In this document: in pieces, positions 26,352 to 34,892 of the stretch
Layout of the letters: every line of letters begins with the position of its first letter
Position numbering within the stretch: the stretch's first letter is position 1
From: an uncultured Flavobacteriaceae bacterium
GTDB lineage: Bacteria; Bacteroidota; Bacteroidia; Flavobacteriales; Flavobacteriaceae
Direction of reading: 5' to 3'
Assembly (NCBI GenBank): GCA_913030895.1
Contig: CAJWGK010000007.1
Coordinates: 1 to 50,223 of the forward strand
Length of the DNA stretch: 50,223 bases
Position numbers and translations under genes: made by a program
Notes under the pieces: generated by a model
Seen by the model: only the letters and a program-made list of their open reading frames with translations
What the model was told of the DNA's origin: nothing
Databases searched by the model: none

Positions 26352-28142
26352 ATGCATTTAAACATGTCGCATGCTCACACGGACAATCTTAATTATGGAA
26401 TTATAGGAAATTGCAAATCATCTGCTATTATAAATGAGGATTCCTCAATAGATTGGTGTTGTTTACCACAATTTGATTCTCCCTCAGTTTTTGGTAAAAT
26501 ATTAGATGCTGAGATAGGTGGGTCTTTCAAGATTTCTACTGACGATAGCTATGAAATCACACAGGAATATCTTGATAAAACCTGTATTCTCAAAACCAAA
26601 TTTGACAATGGTGAGGATGCATTTGAACTGTGTGATTTTATGCCAAGATACCAAAAAGAAAATGGCGTTTATTATGCTCCCCCAGAAATAACTCGTGTCT
26701 TCAAACTAATCAAAGGAAGTCCTAAATTTAAGGTTATTTATGACCCACGACTTGAGTATTCCCAGGGAGAAACATCAACCTACATAAAAGACGAATTTAT
26801 CATCAGTATTGTTGATGATCAGAAATACGACACCTTATATCTTTATACCGATTTAGACAAAAAAAGTGTTTTAGAAGCCGCTGAAATTACCCTAGAAAAG
26901 GATTATTTTATTTCCATTTCTTATAATGAAAAAATTAACCCTTCGAATTTGGAGCATGTTAATTTTGAATTTGAAAAAACTAAAGTTTACTGGCTTAACT
27001 GGTGCTTTAAAACTCCAAGCTACAACACCTACAATACAGAAATTTTAAGAAGTGCAATGACCTTAAAATTACTCACATTTGAAAAAACAGGTGCGGTGCT
27101 GGCTGCAGCAACGACTTCCTTACCTGAGACTATCGGGGAGGTTAGAAATTGGGACTATAGATTTTGTTGGATTAGAGACGCCTCAATGGTGATTAAGGTG
27201 ATTACGAAATTAGGGCATGTTAAAATTGTCAAGAAATTTATAGACTTTATAGTAGACTTGATCCCTGATAAAGACGAAAAACTGCAGATTATGTATGGTA
27301 TTAGCGGTGAAAAAATGTTAACCGAGGAGACATTAGAGCACCTGTCTGGTTATCACGGATCGAAACCTGTAAGGGTTGGAAACGCTGCCTTTATTCAAAA
27401 GCAAAATGATATTTATGGAATATTGATGGATGCGATTCAATATCAGATTGAAAAATATACCTATGAAGACGATAAACATGAAGAGTTATGGTCAATAGTA
27501 AAGTCCATCGTGTGGGTAGTCGAGCACAACTGGAAGCTTGCAGACAAGGGGATTTGGGAATTCAGACAGGAAGATCAACATTTTACTTTCTCAAAACTCT
27601 TGTGTTGGGTTGCTGTAGACCGAGCCATTAAAATTTCTGAATTGATTCAGCAAGGTAAATCTGCTAAAAAATGGGAATCTTTAAGAGCTGAGATATATAG
27701 TGATATTATTGAAAATGCTTGGAGTGAAGAAAAACAGGCGTTTACACAATCCTATGGAACCGAACACTTGGATGCTTCAGTGCTATTAATGGAGCCCTAT
27801 GGTTTTATTGACGCAAAGGATCCCAGATATGTCAAAACTGTAAAAGCCATAGAAAAAGAGCTTTCTCATGAAGGACTTTTGTTTAGGTATAAAAACAACG
27901 ATGATTTTGGAACACCAAGTTCCTCGTTCACGGTTTGTACTTTTTGGTTTATCAATAGTCTTTACAAAATAGGAGAGGAGGAAAAATCCAAGGCTTTATT
28001 TGATCAATTGTTATCATACAGCAACCATCTTGGGCTTTTTAGCGAGGATATCGATTTTAAATCTAAGCGTCTTTTAGGTAATTTCCCACAAGCCTATTCC
28101 CATTTGGCATTGATTGATACGGCGATGAACTTCAACAGCTAA
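26352..28142 (+). CDS. Glycoside hydrolase family 15 protein (glucoamylase or trehalase-like)
   Basis: A 596-residue protein with an N-terminal beta-sandwich domain (LNYGIIGNCKSSAIINEDSSIDWCCLPQFDSPSVF) and an (alpha/alpha)6-barrel catalytic domain. Barrel motifs are RNWDYRFCWIRDASM (about 263-277) and KGIWEFR, the usual location of a catalytic Glu, then FWFINSLYKIG near the end. GH15 covers glucoamylase, glucodextranase and trehalases. The divergent neighbour makes trehalose, which raises the chance of a trehalase or an enzyme of glucan/trehalose balance. No signal peptide is seen, so it should be cytoplasmic. A second in-frame ATG at 26364 (MSHAHTDNLNYG) is an equally good start and would leave more room for promoters. 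Confidence 0.88.
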   Translation: MHLNMSHAHTDNLNYGIIGNCKSSAIINEDSSIDWCCLPQFDSPSVFGKILDAEIGGSFKISTDDSYEITQEYLDKTCILKTKFDNGEDAFELCDFMPRYQKENGVYYAPPEITRVFKLIKGSPKFKVIYDPRLEYSQGETSTYIKDEFIISIVDDQKYDTLYLYTDLDKKSVLEAAEITLEKDYFISISYNEKINPSNLEHVNFEFEKTKVYWLNWCFKTPSYNTYNTEILRSAMTLKLLTFEKTGAVLAAATTSLPETIGEVRNWDYRFCWIRDASMVIKVITKLGHVKIVKKFIDFIVDLIPDKDEKLQIMYGISGEKMLTEETLEHLSGYHGSKPVRVGNAAFIQKQNDIYGILMDAIQYQIEKYTYEDDKHEELWSIVKSIVWVVEHNWKLADKGIWEFRQEDQHFTFSKLLCWVAVDRAIKISELIQQGKSAKKWESLRAEIYSDIIENAWSEEKQAFTQSYGTEHLDASVLLMEPYGFIDAKDPRYVKTVKAIEKELSHEGLLFRYKNNDDFGTPSSSFTVCTFWFINSLYKIGEEEKSKALFDQLLSYSNHLGLFSEDIDFKSKRLLGNFPQAYSHLALIDTAMNFNS

Positions 28143-28196
28143 CAGCCATGTTTTTAAGTCATTGAACTGGTTTCATATAATTTTATTAGATTTATG

Positions 28197-28204
28197 TAAC
28201 TTTG
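28197..28204 (+). promoter_or_regulatory. Candidate -7 promoter element for the OmpA-family gene
   Basis: TAACTTTG matches TAnnTTTG exactly and would give a leader of about 95 bases before the preferred ATG at 28307. No TTG lies at the -33 spacing. The leader shows no obvious hairpin or riboswitch by eye. Confidence 0.4.
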
Positions 28205-28306
28205 AATATTATAAATTCCCAAATTTATATACCTACAATGAAATCTATTAAACCCTTAAACTTCAAAATCCCTCTAATCAATTACCAAATTATTAAACCA
28301 CGCTAT

Positions 28307-29692
28307 ATGAAAATGAAACTCCGTATTTTATTACTGGTTATTTCAATGATGACTCTTTTGAGTCTTTCAGCCCAGAATTCCGATAATCCTTGGCAAATTT
28401 ATGCTGGTTTTAATTTTGTTGACCTTTATCCAACTGGAGCAGATGAAAATGCCCCCTTTGGTCCTCAAGGAAAATTCTTGGAAGATCCTTTTAATGTTTC
28501 GGAACGTTGGAACTTTGGAGGTCCAACCATCTCCTTGTCAAGATCAATTTTTAAAGGTTTTTCAATAGGAGTTGATTATTCAATGAGTATCATTAAAAAA
28601 ATTGAAGGAAATAGTCTTGGAAATTACAATTATTATGCGGCCAGTTTAAATTTAAAGCAGACTTTTAATACATCAAGAAAAATAAATCCATTCATTAATG
28701 TTGGTTACGGTATTTCCGATATTAGTTATAAAAATTTTAAACTTTATTCTAAAAATGGTTCTAATACTTTAAGAGCTGGTTTTGGTTTCGAAATTAAGCT
28801 CTCTGACAGGGGTGGTTTTTCGATTAACACCAACTATTTACACACCTTGGAAAGCACTGGGGTTAGACACTTTAGGCATCAGGCTGGTATGTATTATTTA
28901 TTTGGTGGAAAAGATTCAGATAAAGATGGGGTTCCAGATAAAAAAGATGCTTGTCCTGATCAAGCTGGTTTTGTGGAATTTTCTGGTTGTCCTGATACCG
29001 ACGGGGATGGAATTCCTGATAATCAAGACAATTGCCCAGATGAAGCAGGATCTGCTGAAATGAACGGTTGCCCTGATCAAGATGCTGATGGCGTTACAGA
29101 TAAAGATGACGCTTGCCCTGATCAAGCTGGTTTAGCTGAGTTTAACGGTTGCCCCGATTCCGATGGGGACAGTGTAATTGATGGAGAGGATAAATGTCCT
29201 GAGCAATCTGGTGATCCTCAAAATCAGGGATGTCCTTGGACTGATACTGACGGAGATTCTGTAACAGATAATATTGATGCTTGTCCAGATCAGCCGGGTA
29301 CAGTGGAAAATAATGGTTGTCCCGAGCTCTCTTATGAAGTTGTTACTTCAATCAATGAACTATCCACTCAAATTAATTTTGCTGCTGGATCAAGTAAAAT
29401 TCAAGGAAAGATCGTGAAAGATACCCTAGACGAAATCAAAAATCTTCTGGATGAAAACCCTAAAGGCAACTTGATTATTGAGGGTCACACTTCTAGTGAT
29501 GGTGACGATGAAAAAAATCTTATACTCTCTAAAGAAAGAGCAAAAGCTGTTAAAGAATATCTTATAGGTATTGGTGTTGATCCAGACAGATTAAAAACAG
29601 AAGGTTATGGCGAAGAAAAGCCGTTGTCTGATAACGACACTATGGAAGGAAGAATACTCAACCGAAGAGTTCAGTTTAGAGCAGAATTTTAA
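28307..29692 (+). CDS. OmpA-family outer membrane protein with thrombospondin type 3 repeats
   Basis: A 461-residue envelope protein. It has a signal peptide (KMKLRILLLVISMMTLLSLSAQ), an N-terminal beta-barrel domain (about 25-200, ending at HQAGMYYLFGGKD), five Asp-rich repeats of 26-27 residues, and a C-terminal OmpA peptidoglycan-binding domain (NFAAGSSKI, EGHTSSDGD, LSKERAKAV, NRRVQF). Such proteins anchor the outer membrane to peptidoglycan, and the repeats probably bind calcium and stiffen the linker. An in-frame TTG further upstream (28202) would put 35 extra residues before the signal peptide and is rejected. A strong terminator follows. Confidence 0.93.
   Translation: MKMKLRILLLVISMMTLLSLSAQNSDNPWQIYAGFNFVDLYPTGADENAPFGPQGKFLEDPFNVSERWNFGGPTISLSRSIFKGFSIGVDYSMSIIKKIEGNSLGNYNYYAASLNLKQTFNTSRKINPFINVGYGISDISYKNFKLYSKNGSNTLRAGFGFEIKLSDRGGFSINTNYLHTLESTGVRHFRHQAGMYYLFGGKDSDKDGVPDKKDACPDQAGFVEFSGCPDTDGDGIPDNQDNCPDEAGSAEMNGCPDQDADGVTDKDDACPDQAGLAEFNGCPDSDGDSVIDGEDKCPEQSGDPQNQGCPWTDTDGDSVTDNIDACPDQPGTVENNGCPELSYEVVTSINELSTQINFAAGSSKIQGKIVKDTLDEIKNLLDENPKGNLIIEGHTSSDGDDEKNLILSKERAKAVKEYLIGIGVDPDRLKTEGYGEEKPLSDNDTMEGRILNRRVQFRAEF
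28913..29326 (+). repeat. Five tandem Asp-rich (TSP3-like) coding repeats
   Basis: Five units of 78-84 bases encode D-x-D-x-DG-x-x-D-x-x-D-x-CP-D-x-x-G...GCP. Units 1 and 3 are nearly the same at DNA level (the CCTGATCAAGCTGGTTT block recurs), which suggests recent duplication or gene conversion and makes copy number likely to vary among strains. Confidence 0.85.
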
Positions 29693-29704
29693 TCCAATAG
29701 AAAG

Positions 29705-29732
29705 AAAGGGAGGTTGTAGCCTCCCTTTTTTT
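29705..29732 (+). terminator. Rho-independent terminator after the OmpA-family gene
   Basis: A 9-bp stem (AAAGGGAGG at 29705-29713 with CCTCCCTTT at 29720-29728) and a 6-base loop end in a T-run to 29732. It lies between two convergent genes and its T-run touches the rpe stop codon. On the other strand an AAAGAAA tract gives a weaker U-rich tail, so it may work in both directions. Confidence 0.9.
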
Positions 29733-30381
29733 ATATCTTTTTAAGTGTAGCGATTGTTTCGACAGGATTTTTTGATGAAAACACATAACTACCAGCGACA
29801 AGAACATCTGCACCAGAATCAATTAGAGCCTTTGAATTCTTATTCGTTACCCCGCCATCAATCTCGATGAGCGTTGTAGTTTCGGCCTTATTAATTATAG
29901 TTTTTAATTCCTTTACCTTGTTATAAGTATTTTCAATAAAACGCTGCCCCCCAAAACCGGGGTTTACACTCATTAAGCATACCAAATCTATCTGATTGAT
30001 TATAGATTCTAAAAGACTGACTGGCGTATGCGGATTTAGTGCCACACCAGCTTTCATTCCATTTGATTTTATGGATTGCAATGTTCTATGCAGGTGGGTA
30101 GATGCTTCATAATGTACTGTCAAGATTTCACTGCCAAGTGCTGCAAAAGTTTCTATGTAGCGTTCAGGTTCCACGATCATTAGATGAACGTCCAATGGTT
30201 TTTTAGCGTGACTAGCAATTGCTTTTAAAACAGGCATTCCAAAGGATATATTTGGAACAAAAACCCCATCCATCACATCAATATGAAACCAGTCTGCTTG
30301 ACTTTCATTAACCATTATACAGTCTCTTTCAAGGTTGCCAAAGTCTGCAGCGAGAAGTGATGGTGCTATTAGTGGTCTCAT
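29731..30381 (-). CDS. rpe: Ribulose-phosphate 3-epimerase
   Basis: Interconverts ribulose-5-phosphate and xylulose-5-phosphate in the pentose phosphate pathway. The 216-residue TIM barrel shows the opening PSLLAADFGNLERD, the metal-site WFHIDVMDGVFVPN, DVHLMI, the MSVNPGFGGQRF phosphate-binding loop and EIDGGV near the end. The family's metal-binding His and Asp residues are in place. It lies 44 bases downstream of the sigma factor gene, beyond a strong terminator, so it probably has its own promoter or depends on read-through. Confidence 0.96.
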   Translation of the reverse strand: MRPLIAPSLLAADFGNLERDCIMVNESQADWFHIDVMDGVFVPNISFGMPVLKAIASHAKKPLDVHLMIVEPERYIETFAALGSEILTVHYEASTHLHRTLQSIKSNGMKAGVALNPHTPVSLLESIINQIDLVCLMSVNPGFGGQRFIENTYNKVKELKTIINKAETTTLIEIDGGVTNKNSKALIDSGADVLVAGSYVFSSKNPVETIATLKKI

Positions 30382-30394
30382 TTTAAATTGTTTT

Positions 30395-30418
30395 AAAAAA
30401 AAGCAACCCGAAGGTTGC
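30395..30418 (-). terminator. Rho-independent terminator after the sigma factor gene
   Basis: Read on the minus strand: GCAACC, loop TTCG, GGTTGC, then eight T. The 6-bp stem closed by a UUCG tetraloop with a clean U8 tail is a textbook intrinsic terminator. It begins 8 bases after the sigma factor stop and separates that gene from rpe. Confidence 0.93.
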
Positions 30419-30425
30419 TAAAAAT

Positions 30426-31289
30426 TTATCCCAAATAGGTTTTTAAAATTTTACTTCTTGAGGTGTGTTTTAACCTTCTAATGGCTTTTTCTTTGATCTG
30501 CCTTACCCGTTCTCGAGTCAAGTCAAAAGTCTCGCCTATTTCTTCCAATGTCATTGCATGTTGATTGCCTAAACCGAAATAAAGCCTAACTACATCTGCC
30601 TCTCTTGGAGTCAGCGTTTCTAGTGCTCTTTCGATCTCAGTTCTAAGCGATTCATGTAAAAGAGTTTTATCAGGATTGGGCGACTCTCCACTATTCAATA
30701 CATCATATAGGTTGGAGTCTTCACCTTCTACTAGGGGAGCATCCATAGATACGTGCCTACCTGAGTTTTTCAAAGACTCTTTTACATCATTGATGGTCAT
30801 GTCAAGCTCTTTAGCGATTTCCTCCGCTGAAGGAGCTCTTTCATGGGCTTGCTCTAAAAATGCATAGGTTTTATTGATTTTATTGATGGATCCAATTTTA
30901 TTGAGCGGCAAGCGGACAATTCGTGACTGTTCTGCTAGTGCTTGTAAAATAGATTGGCGAATCCACCATACCGCATAGGAAATAAACTTAAATCCACGAG
31001 TTTCGTCAAAACGTTGAGCTGCTTTAATCAAACCTAGGTTTCCTTCGTTGATTAAGTCAGGTAAGGTTAAACCTTGATTTTGATATTGCTTGGCAACCGA
31101 AACAACAAAACGGAGGTTGGCTTTGGTCAATTTTTCCAAAGCAATCTGATCTCCTGCTTTTATACGTTGTGCTAGTTCGACTTCCTCTTCGGCAGTTATC
31201 AAATCTACCTTTCCAATTTCTTGAAGGTATTTATCCAAAGAAGCAGTTTCTCTATTAGTAACCTGCTTTGTTATTTTAAGCTGTCTCAT
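30426..31289 (-). CDS. rpoD: Primary RNA polymerase sigma factor (RpoD/SigA type)
   Basis: Directs RNA polymerase to housekeeping promoters. The 287-residue protein contains region 1.2 ([18 protein letters not shown]), region 2 ([49 protein letters not shown]), region 3 and region 4 ([19 protein letters not shown]). Region 1.1 and the long non-conserved insert of E. coli sigma-70 are absent, as is usual for the Bacteroidota primary sigma, which recognises the -33/-7 promoter type seen in this window. It lies downstream of pnp on the same strand and ends in a strong terminator. Confidence 0.96.
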   Translation of the reverse strand: MRQLKITKQVTNRETASLDKYLQEIGKVDLITAEEEVELAQRIKAGDQIALEKLTKANLRFVVSVAKQYQNQGLTLPDLINEGNLGLIKAAQRFDETRGFKFISYAVWWIRQSILQALAEQSRIVRLPLNKIGSINKINKTYAFLEQAHERAPSAEEIAKELDMTINDVKESLKNSGRHVSMDAPLVEGEDSNLYDVLNSGESPNPDKTLLHESLRTEIERALETLTPREADVVRLYFGLGNQHAMTLEEIGETFDLTRERVRQIKEKAIRRLKHTSRSKILKTYLG

Positions 31290-31357
31290 GAATTAGTTAT
31301 GTGTTTATATTTTCTTATACGTTAAAAAAACAATAATGTTTCAATCAGCTTGAATTT

Positions 31358-33541
31358 TTATCCTTTTGACTTATCATTTCGATCTGATCTGTCCCTTCTT
31401 TCAGGTCTGTCTTTTCGTTGAGGTCTATCTGAACGTTCGGGCCTTGGGAGCAATGCTTTTCTTGAAACCCGCGGCTTTCTTGTTTTAGGATCAATTCCAA
31501 AATATTTGACATCAAAAGTATCACCAAGATTTATTTCATCGGTCACTTTGTCAATTCTATCCCAAGAAACTTCAGAAATATGAAGTAAAATCTCATTACC
31601 AGGAACAAATTCAACAACTGCTCCAAAGTCTAATATTTTGATAACCGATACATTGTAAATCTCTCCAACTTCTGGCTTAAATGTTATATTGTTAATCTTT
31701 TCAATAGCTGCATCAATTTTTTCTTGATTAACACCAAGAATTTCAATTACTCCAACATCTCCCTCTTCCTCAATGACAATGGTTGTATCAGTTTCTTTTT
31801 GCATTTCCTGAATTACTTTACCACCTGGACCAATTACTGCTCCAATGAATTCATTAGGGATCGTTAAGCTTACCATTTTTGGTGCATGTGTTTTGACGCT
31901 ATCATTTGGTTTTTCGATTGTTTCTTCAATTTTTTCTAAAATGTGAAGACGACCATCGCGAGCTTGCTTGAGCGCTTTAACTAAAATCTCATAGGACAAT
32001 CCTTTTATTTTAATATCCATTTGACAAGCAGTGATACCATCCGCAGTTCCAGTCACTTTAAAATCCATGTCGCCAAGATGATCTTCATCTCCTAAAATAT
32101 CACTTAAGACCGCATATCGTTCACCATCACTGATCAATCCCATAGCAATTCCTGAGACAGGCTTTTTGATTTTTATACCAGCATCCATTAATGCCATAGT
32201 TCCTGAGCAAACCGTTGCCATTGATGAGGATCCATTGGACTCTAATACTTCGCTTACTACACGAACGGTATAAGGACAATCTTCTGGGATCATGGCTTTA
32301 AGTCCTCTCTGAGCAAGGTTTCCATGACCTACTTCGCGTCTTGAAGTTCCTCTGATTGGCCTCGCTTCTCCTGTACAGAATGGTGGGAAATTGTAGTGTA
32401 AGTAAAATCTTTCTTCACCTTCATAAGAGGGCATATCAATCTGATTCGCTTCTCTTGATGTTCCTAATGTAACCGTAGCCAATGCTTGAGTTTCTCCACG
32501 AGTAAAAATAGAAGACCCATGCGTAGAGGGTAAATAATCTACTTCACACCATATTGGTCTGATTTCATCTGTTTTTCTCCCATCTAATCGAATTCCTTCG
32601 CTCAATACAACTTCTCTGACAGCTTCTTTTTGTGCTTTACTGAAATATTTTCCAATTAATGGAGCAATTTCTTCCAGTTCTTCTTCAGAAAAACTTGCTT
32701 TTATATCTTCTTTTACTTCACTAAAAGCAAGGCTTCGTTCTGCTTTTCCAGTACCTCTTTTAGCAATTTCATAGCATTTATCATAAGCAGCTTTGTGAAC
32801 CTTTTGTTGAAGCTCCTCGTTCTCTTCCTCTTCGTCATACTCTCGAACCTCTTTTTTACCTACTTCTTCAGCAAGCTTAATTTGGGCTTCGATCTGAACT
32901 TTAATAGCATCATGAGCAAATTTGATGGCTTCAACCATTTCTTCTTCGCTACATTCATCCATTTCACCTTCGACCATCATTACTGAGTCAGCAGAGGCGC
33001 CAACCATTATATCAATGTCAGAAGTTTCTAATTGAGCTCGACTTGGATTAATAACCAGCTCACCGTCTACTCGAGCAACTCGAGCTTCAGATATTGCACA
33101 CTCAAACGGAAAGTCACTCAATTGAATTGCTGCCGATGCGGCCAAACCTGCCAAAGCATCGGGCATTACGTTTTCATCATGAGACATCAATTGAATCATG
33201 ACCTGAACTTCATTGTGATAATCTTTTGGGAAAAGGGGACGTAATACACGGTCAACTAAGCGCATGGTTAGTACTTCACCATCACTTGGGCGTGCTTCTC
33301 TTTTAAAGAAACCACCAGGGTACCTCCCTGCTGCCGCAAATTTTTCTCTGTAATCTACTGTTAGCGGTAAAAAGTCTACCTGAGCAGAATTGTAATTGGA
33401 CACTACCGTACAAAGCAGCATGCAGTCTCCCATCCTAACAACAACTGAACCATGTGCCTGTTTAGCAAGTTTTCCGGTTTCAATAGTAATTGATCTTCCG
33501 TCGTTAAGAAGTATTTCTTGGGTAAATGTTTTTGGAATCAT
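31358..33541 (-). CDS. pnp: Polynucleotide phosphorylase
   Basis: 3'-5' exoribonuclease that degrades RNA using phosphate. The 727-residue protein has two RNase PH domains joined by a helical linker, a KH domain ([17 protein letters not shown]), an S1 domain ([20 protein letters not shown] to [12 protein letters not shown]), and an extra tail of about 30 residues alternating Arg, Asp and Pro ([16 protein letters not shown] type) that could bind RNA or partners. The start at [10 protein letters not shown] is chosen because the longer frame (TTG-type start, 16 more residues) reads through the leader inverted repeat. The order rpsO-pnp is as in E. coli. Confidence 0.95.
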   Translation of the reverse strand: MIPKTFTQEILLNDGRSITIETGKLAKQAHGSVVVRMGDCMLLCTVVSNYNSAQVDFLPLTVDYREKFAAAGRYPGGFFKREARPSDGEVLTMRLVDRVLRPLFPKDYHNEVQVMIQLMSHDENVMPDALAGLAASAAIQLSDFPFECAISEARVARVDGELVINPSRAQLETSDIDIMVGASADSVMMVEGEMDECSEEEMVEAIKFAHDAIKVQIEAQIKLAEEVGKKEVREYDEEEENEELQQKVHKAAYDKCYEIAKRGTGKAERSLAFSEVKEDIKASFSEEELEEIAPLIGKYFSKAQKEAVREVVLSEGIRLDGRKTDEIRPIWCEVDYLPSTHGSSIFTRGETQALATVTLGTSREANQIDMPSYEGEERFYLHYNFPPFCTGEARPIRGTSRREVGHGNLAQRGLKAMIPEDCPYTVRVVSEVLESNGSSSMATVCSGTMALMDAGIKIKKPVSGIAMGLISDGERYAVLSDILGDEDHLGDMDFKVTGTADGITACQMDIKIKGLSYEILVKALKQARDGRLHILEKIEETIEKPNDSVKTHAPKMVSLTIPNEFIGAVIGPGGKVIQEMQKETDTTIVIEEEGDVGVIEILGVNQEKIDAAIEKINNITFKPEVGEIYNVSVIKILDFGAVVEFVPGNEILLHISEVSWDRIDKVTDEINLGDTFDVKYFGIDPKTRKPRVSRKALLPRPERSDRPQRKDRPERRDRSDRNDKSKG

Positions 33542-33551
33542 TTTTCTTTTT

Positions 33552-33594
33552 GTTGGTTGAAAATTTATTCTTGTTGTGTGTTGCAGCAACCAAC
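33552..33594 (-). promoter_or_regulatory. Inverted repeat in the pnp leader
   Basis: GTTGGTTG (33552-33559) and CAACCAAC (33587-33594) are exact complements separated by 27 bases. In the minus-strand transcript they form an 8-bp stem whose 3' arm ends 10 bases before the pnp start codon. No U-run follows, so it is not a terminator. E. coli pnp is controlled through a leader stem cut by RNase III and PNPase itself; a similar role is possible here. Confidence 0.5.
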
Positions 33595-33641
33595 GAAAAA
33601 CTAATTCAGTAAATAGAAATGCTTTTGTGAAATATAGAAAC

Positions 33642-33911
33642 TTATTTTCTTAAGCCCAACTCATTGATGATTGAGCGATAACGCTCAATATCTTTTGATT
33701 TAAGATAATCCAATAAGTGACGGCGCTTCCCTACTAATTTAACTAGTGAACGCTCCGTGTTAAAGTCTTTATGGTTTTTCTTAAGGTGGTTGGATAAGTG
33801 ATTGATTCGGTGAGAAAATAATGCAATTTGCCCTTCAGTTGAACCAGTGTCAGTTTCAGATTTTCCGTGTTTTTTGAAAATCTCTTTTTTAACTTCTTTG
33901 TTTAAATACAT
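33642..33911 (-). CDS. rpsO: 30S ribosomal protein S15
   Basis: The 89-residue primary 16S rRNA-binding protein of the small-subunit platform. The family pattern is clear: [55 protein letters not shown] and the final ELGLRK. The length equals the E. coli protein. It lies 100 bases upstream of pnp, and a well-formed promoter precedes it. Confidence 0.97.
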   Translation of the reverse strand: MYLNKEVKKEIFKKHGKSETDTGSTEGQIALFSHRINHLSNHLKKNHKDFNTERSLVKLVGKRRHLLDYLKSKDIERYRSIINELGLRK

Positions 33912-33955
33912 GCCAATATTATTTTAATAATTATTATGTACGATAAATTGAGGTG

Positions 33956-33985
33956 CAAATATAATTGTAATTCTTTGATATACAA
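33956..33985 (-). promoter_or_regulatory. Bacteroidota-type promoter of rpsO
   Basis: On the minus strand: TTG at 33985-33983, a spacer of exactly 19 bases, then TATATTTG at 33963-33956. This is the best match in the window to the -33/-7 consensus TTG-N19-TAnnTTTG. It predicts transcription starting near 33950 with a leader of about 40 bases before the rpsO ATG. Confidence 0.75.
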
Positions 33986-33998
33986 CCCGATTAGGGAA

Positions 33999-34856
33999 TT
34001 AATCCCTTAGAGGTTGATTTAGGATTAGATCGAGATATAAATTAACGCTATCCTTAAGTTGTTTGCGATGACAAATAAAATCTAAAAAGCCTTTTTCCTT
34101 CAAAAACTCGCTCCTTTGGAAACCATCAGGAAGATCCTTTCCAGTGGTGTCTTTTACAACCCTAGGGCCTGCAAAAGCAATTAGTGCTCCGGGTTCTCCA
34201 ATGTTAATGTCGCCCAACATGGCAAATGAGGCAGTAGTTCCACCAGTAGTTGGGTCTGTACAGAGGGATATGTAAGGTATCTTAGCTTCTGCTAACTGAG
34301 CTAGTTTAGCAGAGGTTTTTGCCATTTGCATTAGTGAGTTCGCAGATTCCATCATTCTTGCTCCACCTGATTTAGAAATAATCACAACAGGAAGATGATT
34401 TTTTAATGCATAATCGATTGCTCTAGCAATTTTTTCACCTACAACAGACCCCATAGAACCTCCAATAAAAGAAAAGTCCATACAGGCGATTACTAAATCT
34501 TTACCCTTGGACTTTCCTACAGCAGTTCTGATCGCATCATTTAAACCCGACTTTTTCTGCGCATCCTTTAAACGATCGGAATACTTTTTTGAATCTTTAA
34601 ATTTTAAAAAATCTTTAGATTTTAATTTTCCGTCTAGTTCTTTGAAATGATTATTATCAAATAGGATTTCAAAATATTCCTTACTTCCAATGTGAACGTG
34701 GTAGTCATCTTCGGGAGATACGTAAGCGTTGGAGGCTAACTCCTGGGTCTCTACGATCTTGCCTGTTGGTGTTTTGTACCAAAGCCCTTTGGGGATATCT
34801 TTCTTTTCCTCAGTTCGGGTTTGGATTCCTTTTTCACTTCGTTTAAACCAACTCAT
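33999..34856 (-). CDS. accD: Acetyl-CoA carboxylase carboxyltransferase beta subunit without zinc ligands
   Basis: Transfers the carboxyl group from biotin to acetyl-CoA, the first committed step of fatty-acid synthesis, in complex with AccA. The 285-residue protein has the crotonase-type fold with [31 protein letters not shown], and [16 protein letters not shown]. The N-terminal zinc ribbon of E. coli AccD (CxxC...CxxC) keeps its outline but not its ligands: Thr29 and a deletion near Thr31/Gly32 replace the first pair, and Ser47 and Asp50 replace the second. It lies downstream of fbaA on the same strand. Confidence 0.95.
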   Translation of the reverse strand: MSWFKRSEKGIQTRTEEKKDIPKGLWYKTPTGKIVETQELASNAYVSPEDDYHVHIGSKEYFEILFDNNHFKELDGKLKSKDFLKFKDSKKYSDRLKDAQKKSGLNDAIRTAVGKSKGKDLVIACMDFSFIGGSMGSVVGEKIARAIDYALKNHLPVVIISKSGGARMMESANSLMQMAKTSAKLAQLAEAKIPYISLCTDPTTGGTTASFAMLGDINIGEPGALIAFAGPRVVKDTTGKDLPDGFQRSEFLKEKGFLDFICHRKQLKDSVNLYLDLILNQPLRD

Positions 34857-34874
34857 ACGAATAGTTGTTTAATT

Positions 34875-34882
34875 CAAAGATA
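34875..34882 (-). promoter_or_regulatory. Candidate -7 element for accD
   Basis: CAAAGATA on the plus strand reads TATCTTTG on the minus strand, an exact TAnnTTTG match 18 bases before the accD ATG. The nearest TTG lies 15 rather than 19 bases upstream, so the -33 box is weak. Confidence 0.35.
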
Positions 34883-34892
34883 TTAAAATCAA

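Noticed and set aside
26319-26357. Longer N-terminus for the OtsA-OtsB fusion (13 extra residues)
   Set aside because: The extra part is hydrophobic and unlike the family, and would overlap the GH15 start; the MAKNIIVSN start fits the conserved domain.
28202-28306. Extended N-terminus of the OmpA-family protein from a TTG
   Set aside because: It would place 35 residues before a clear signal peptide, and the TTG is part of the -7 promoter box.
33552-33594. Terminator between rpsO and pnp
   Set aside because: The 3' arm is followed by an A-rich sequence and the pnp start, not by a U-run.
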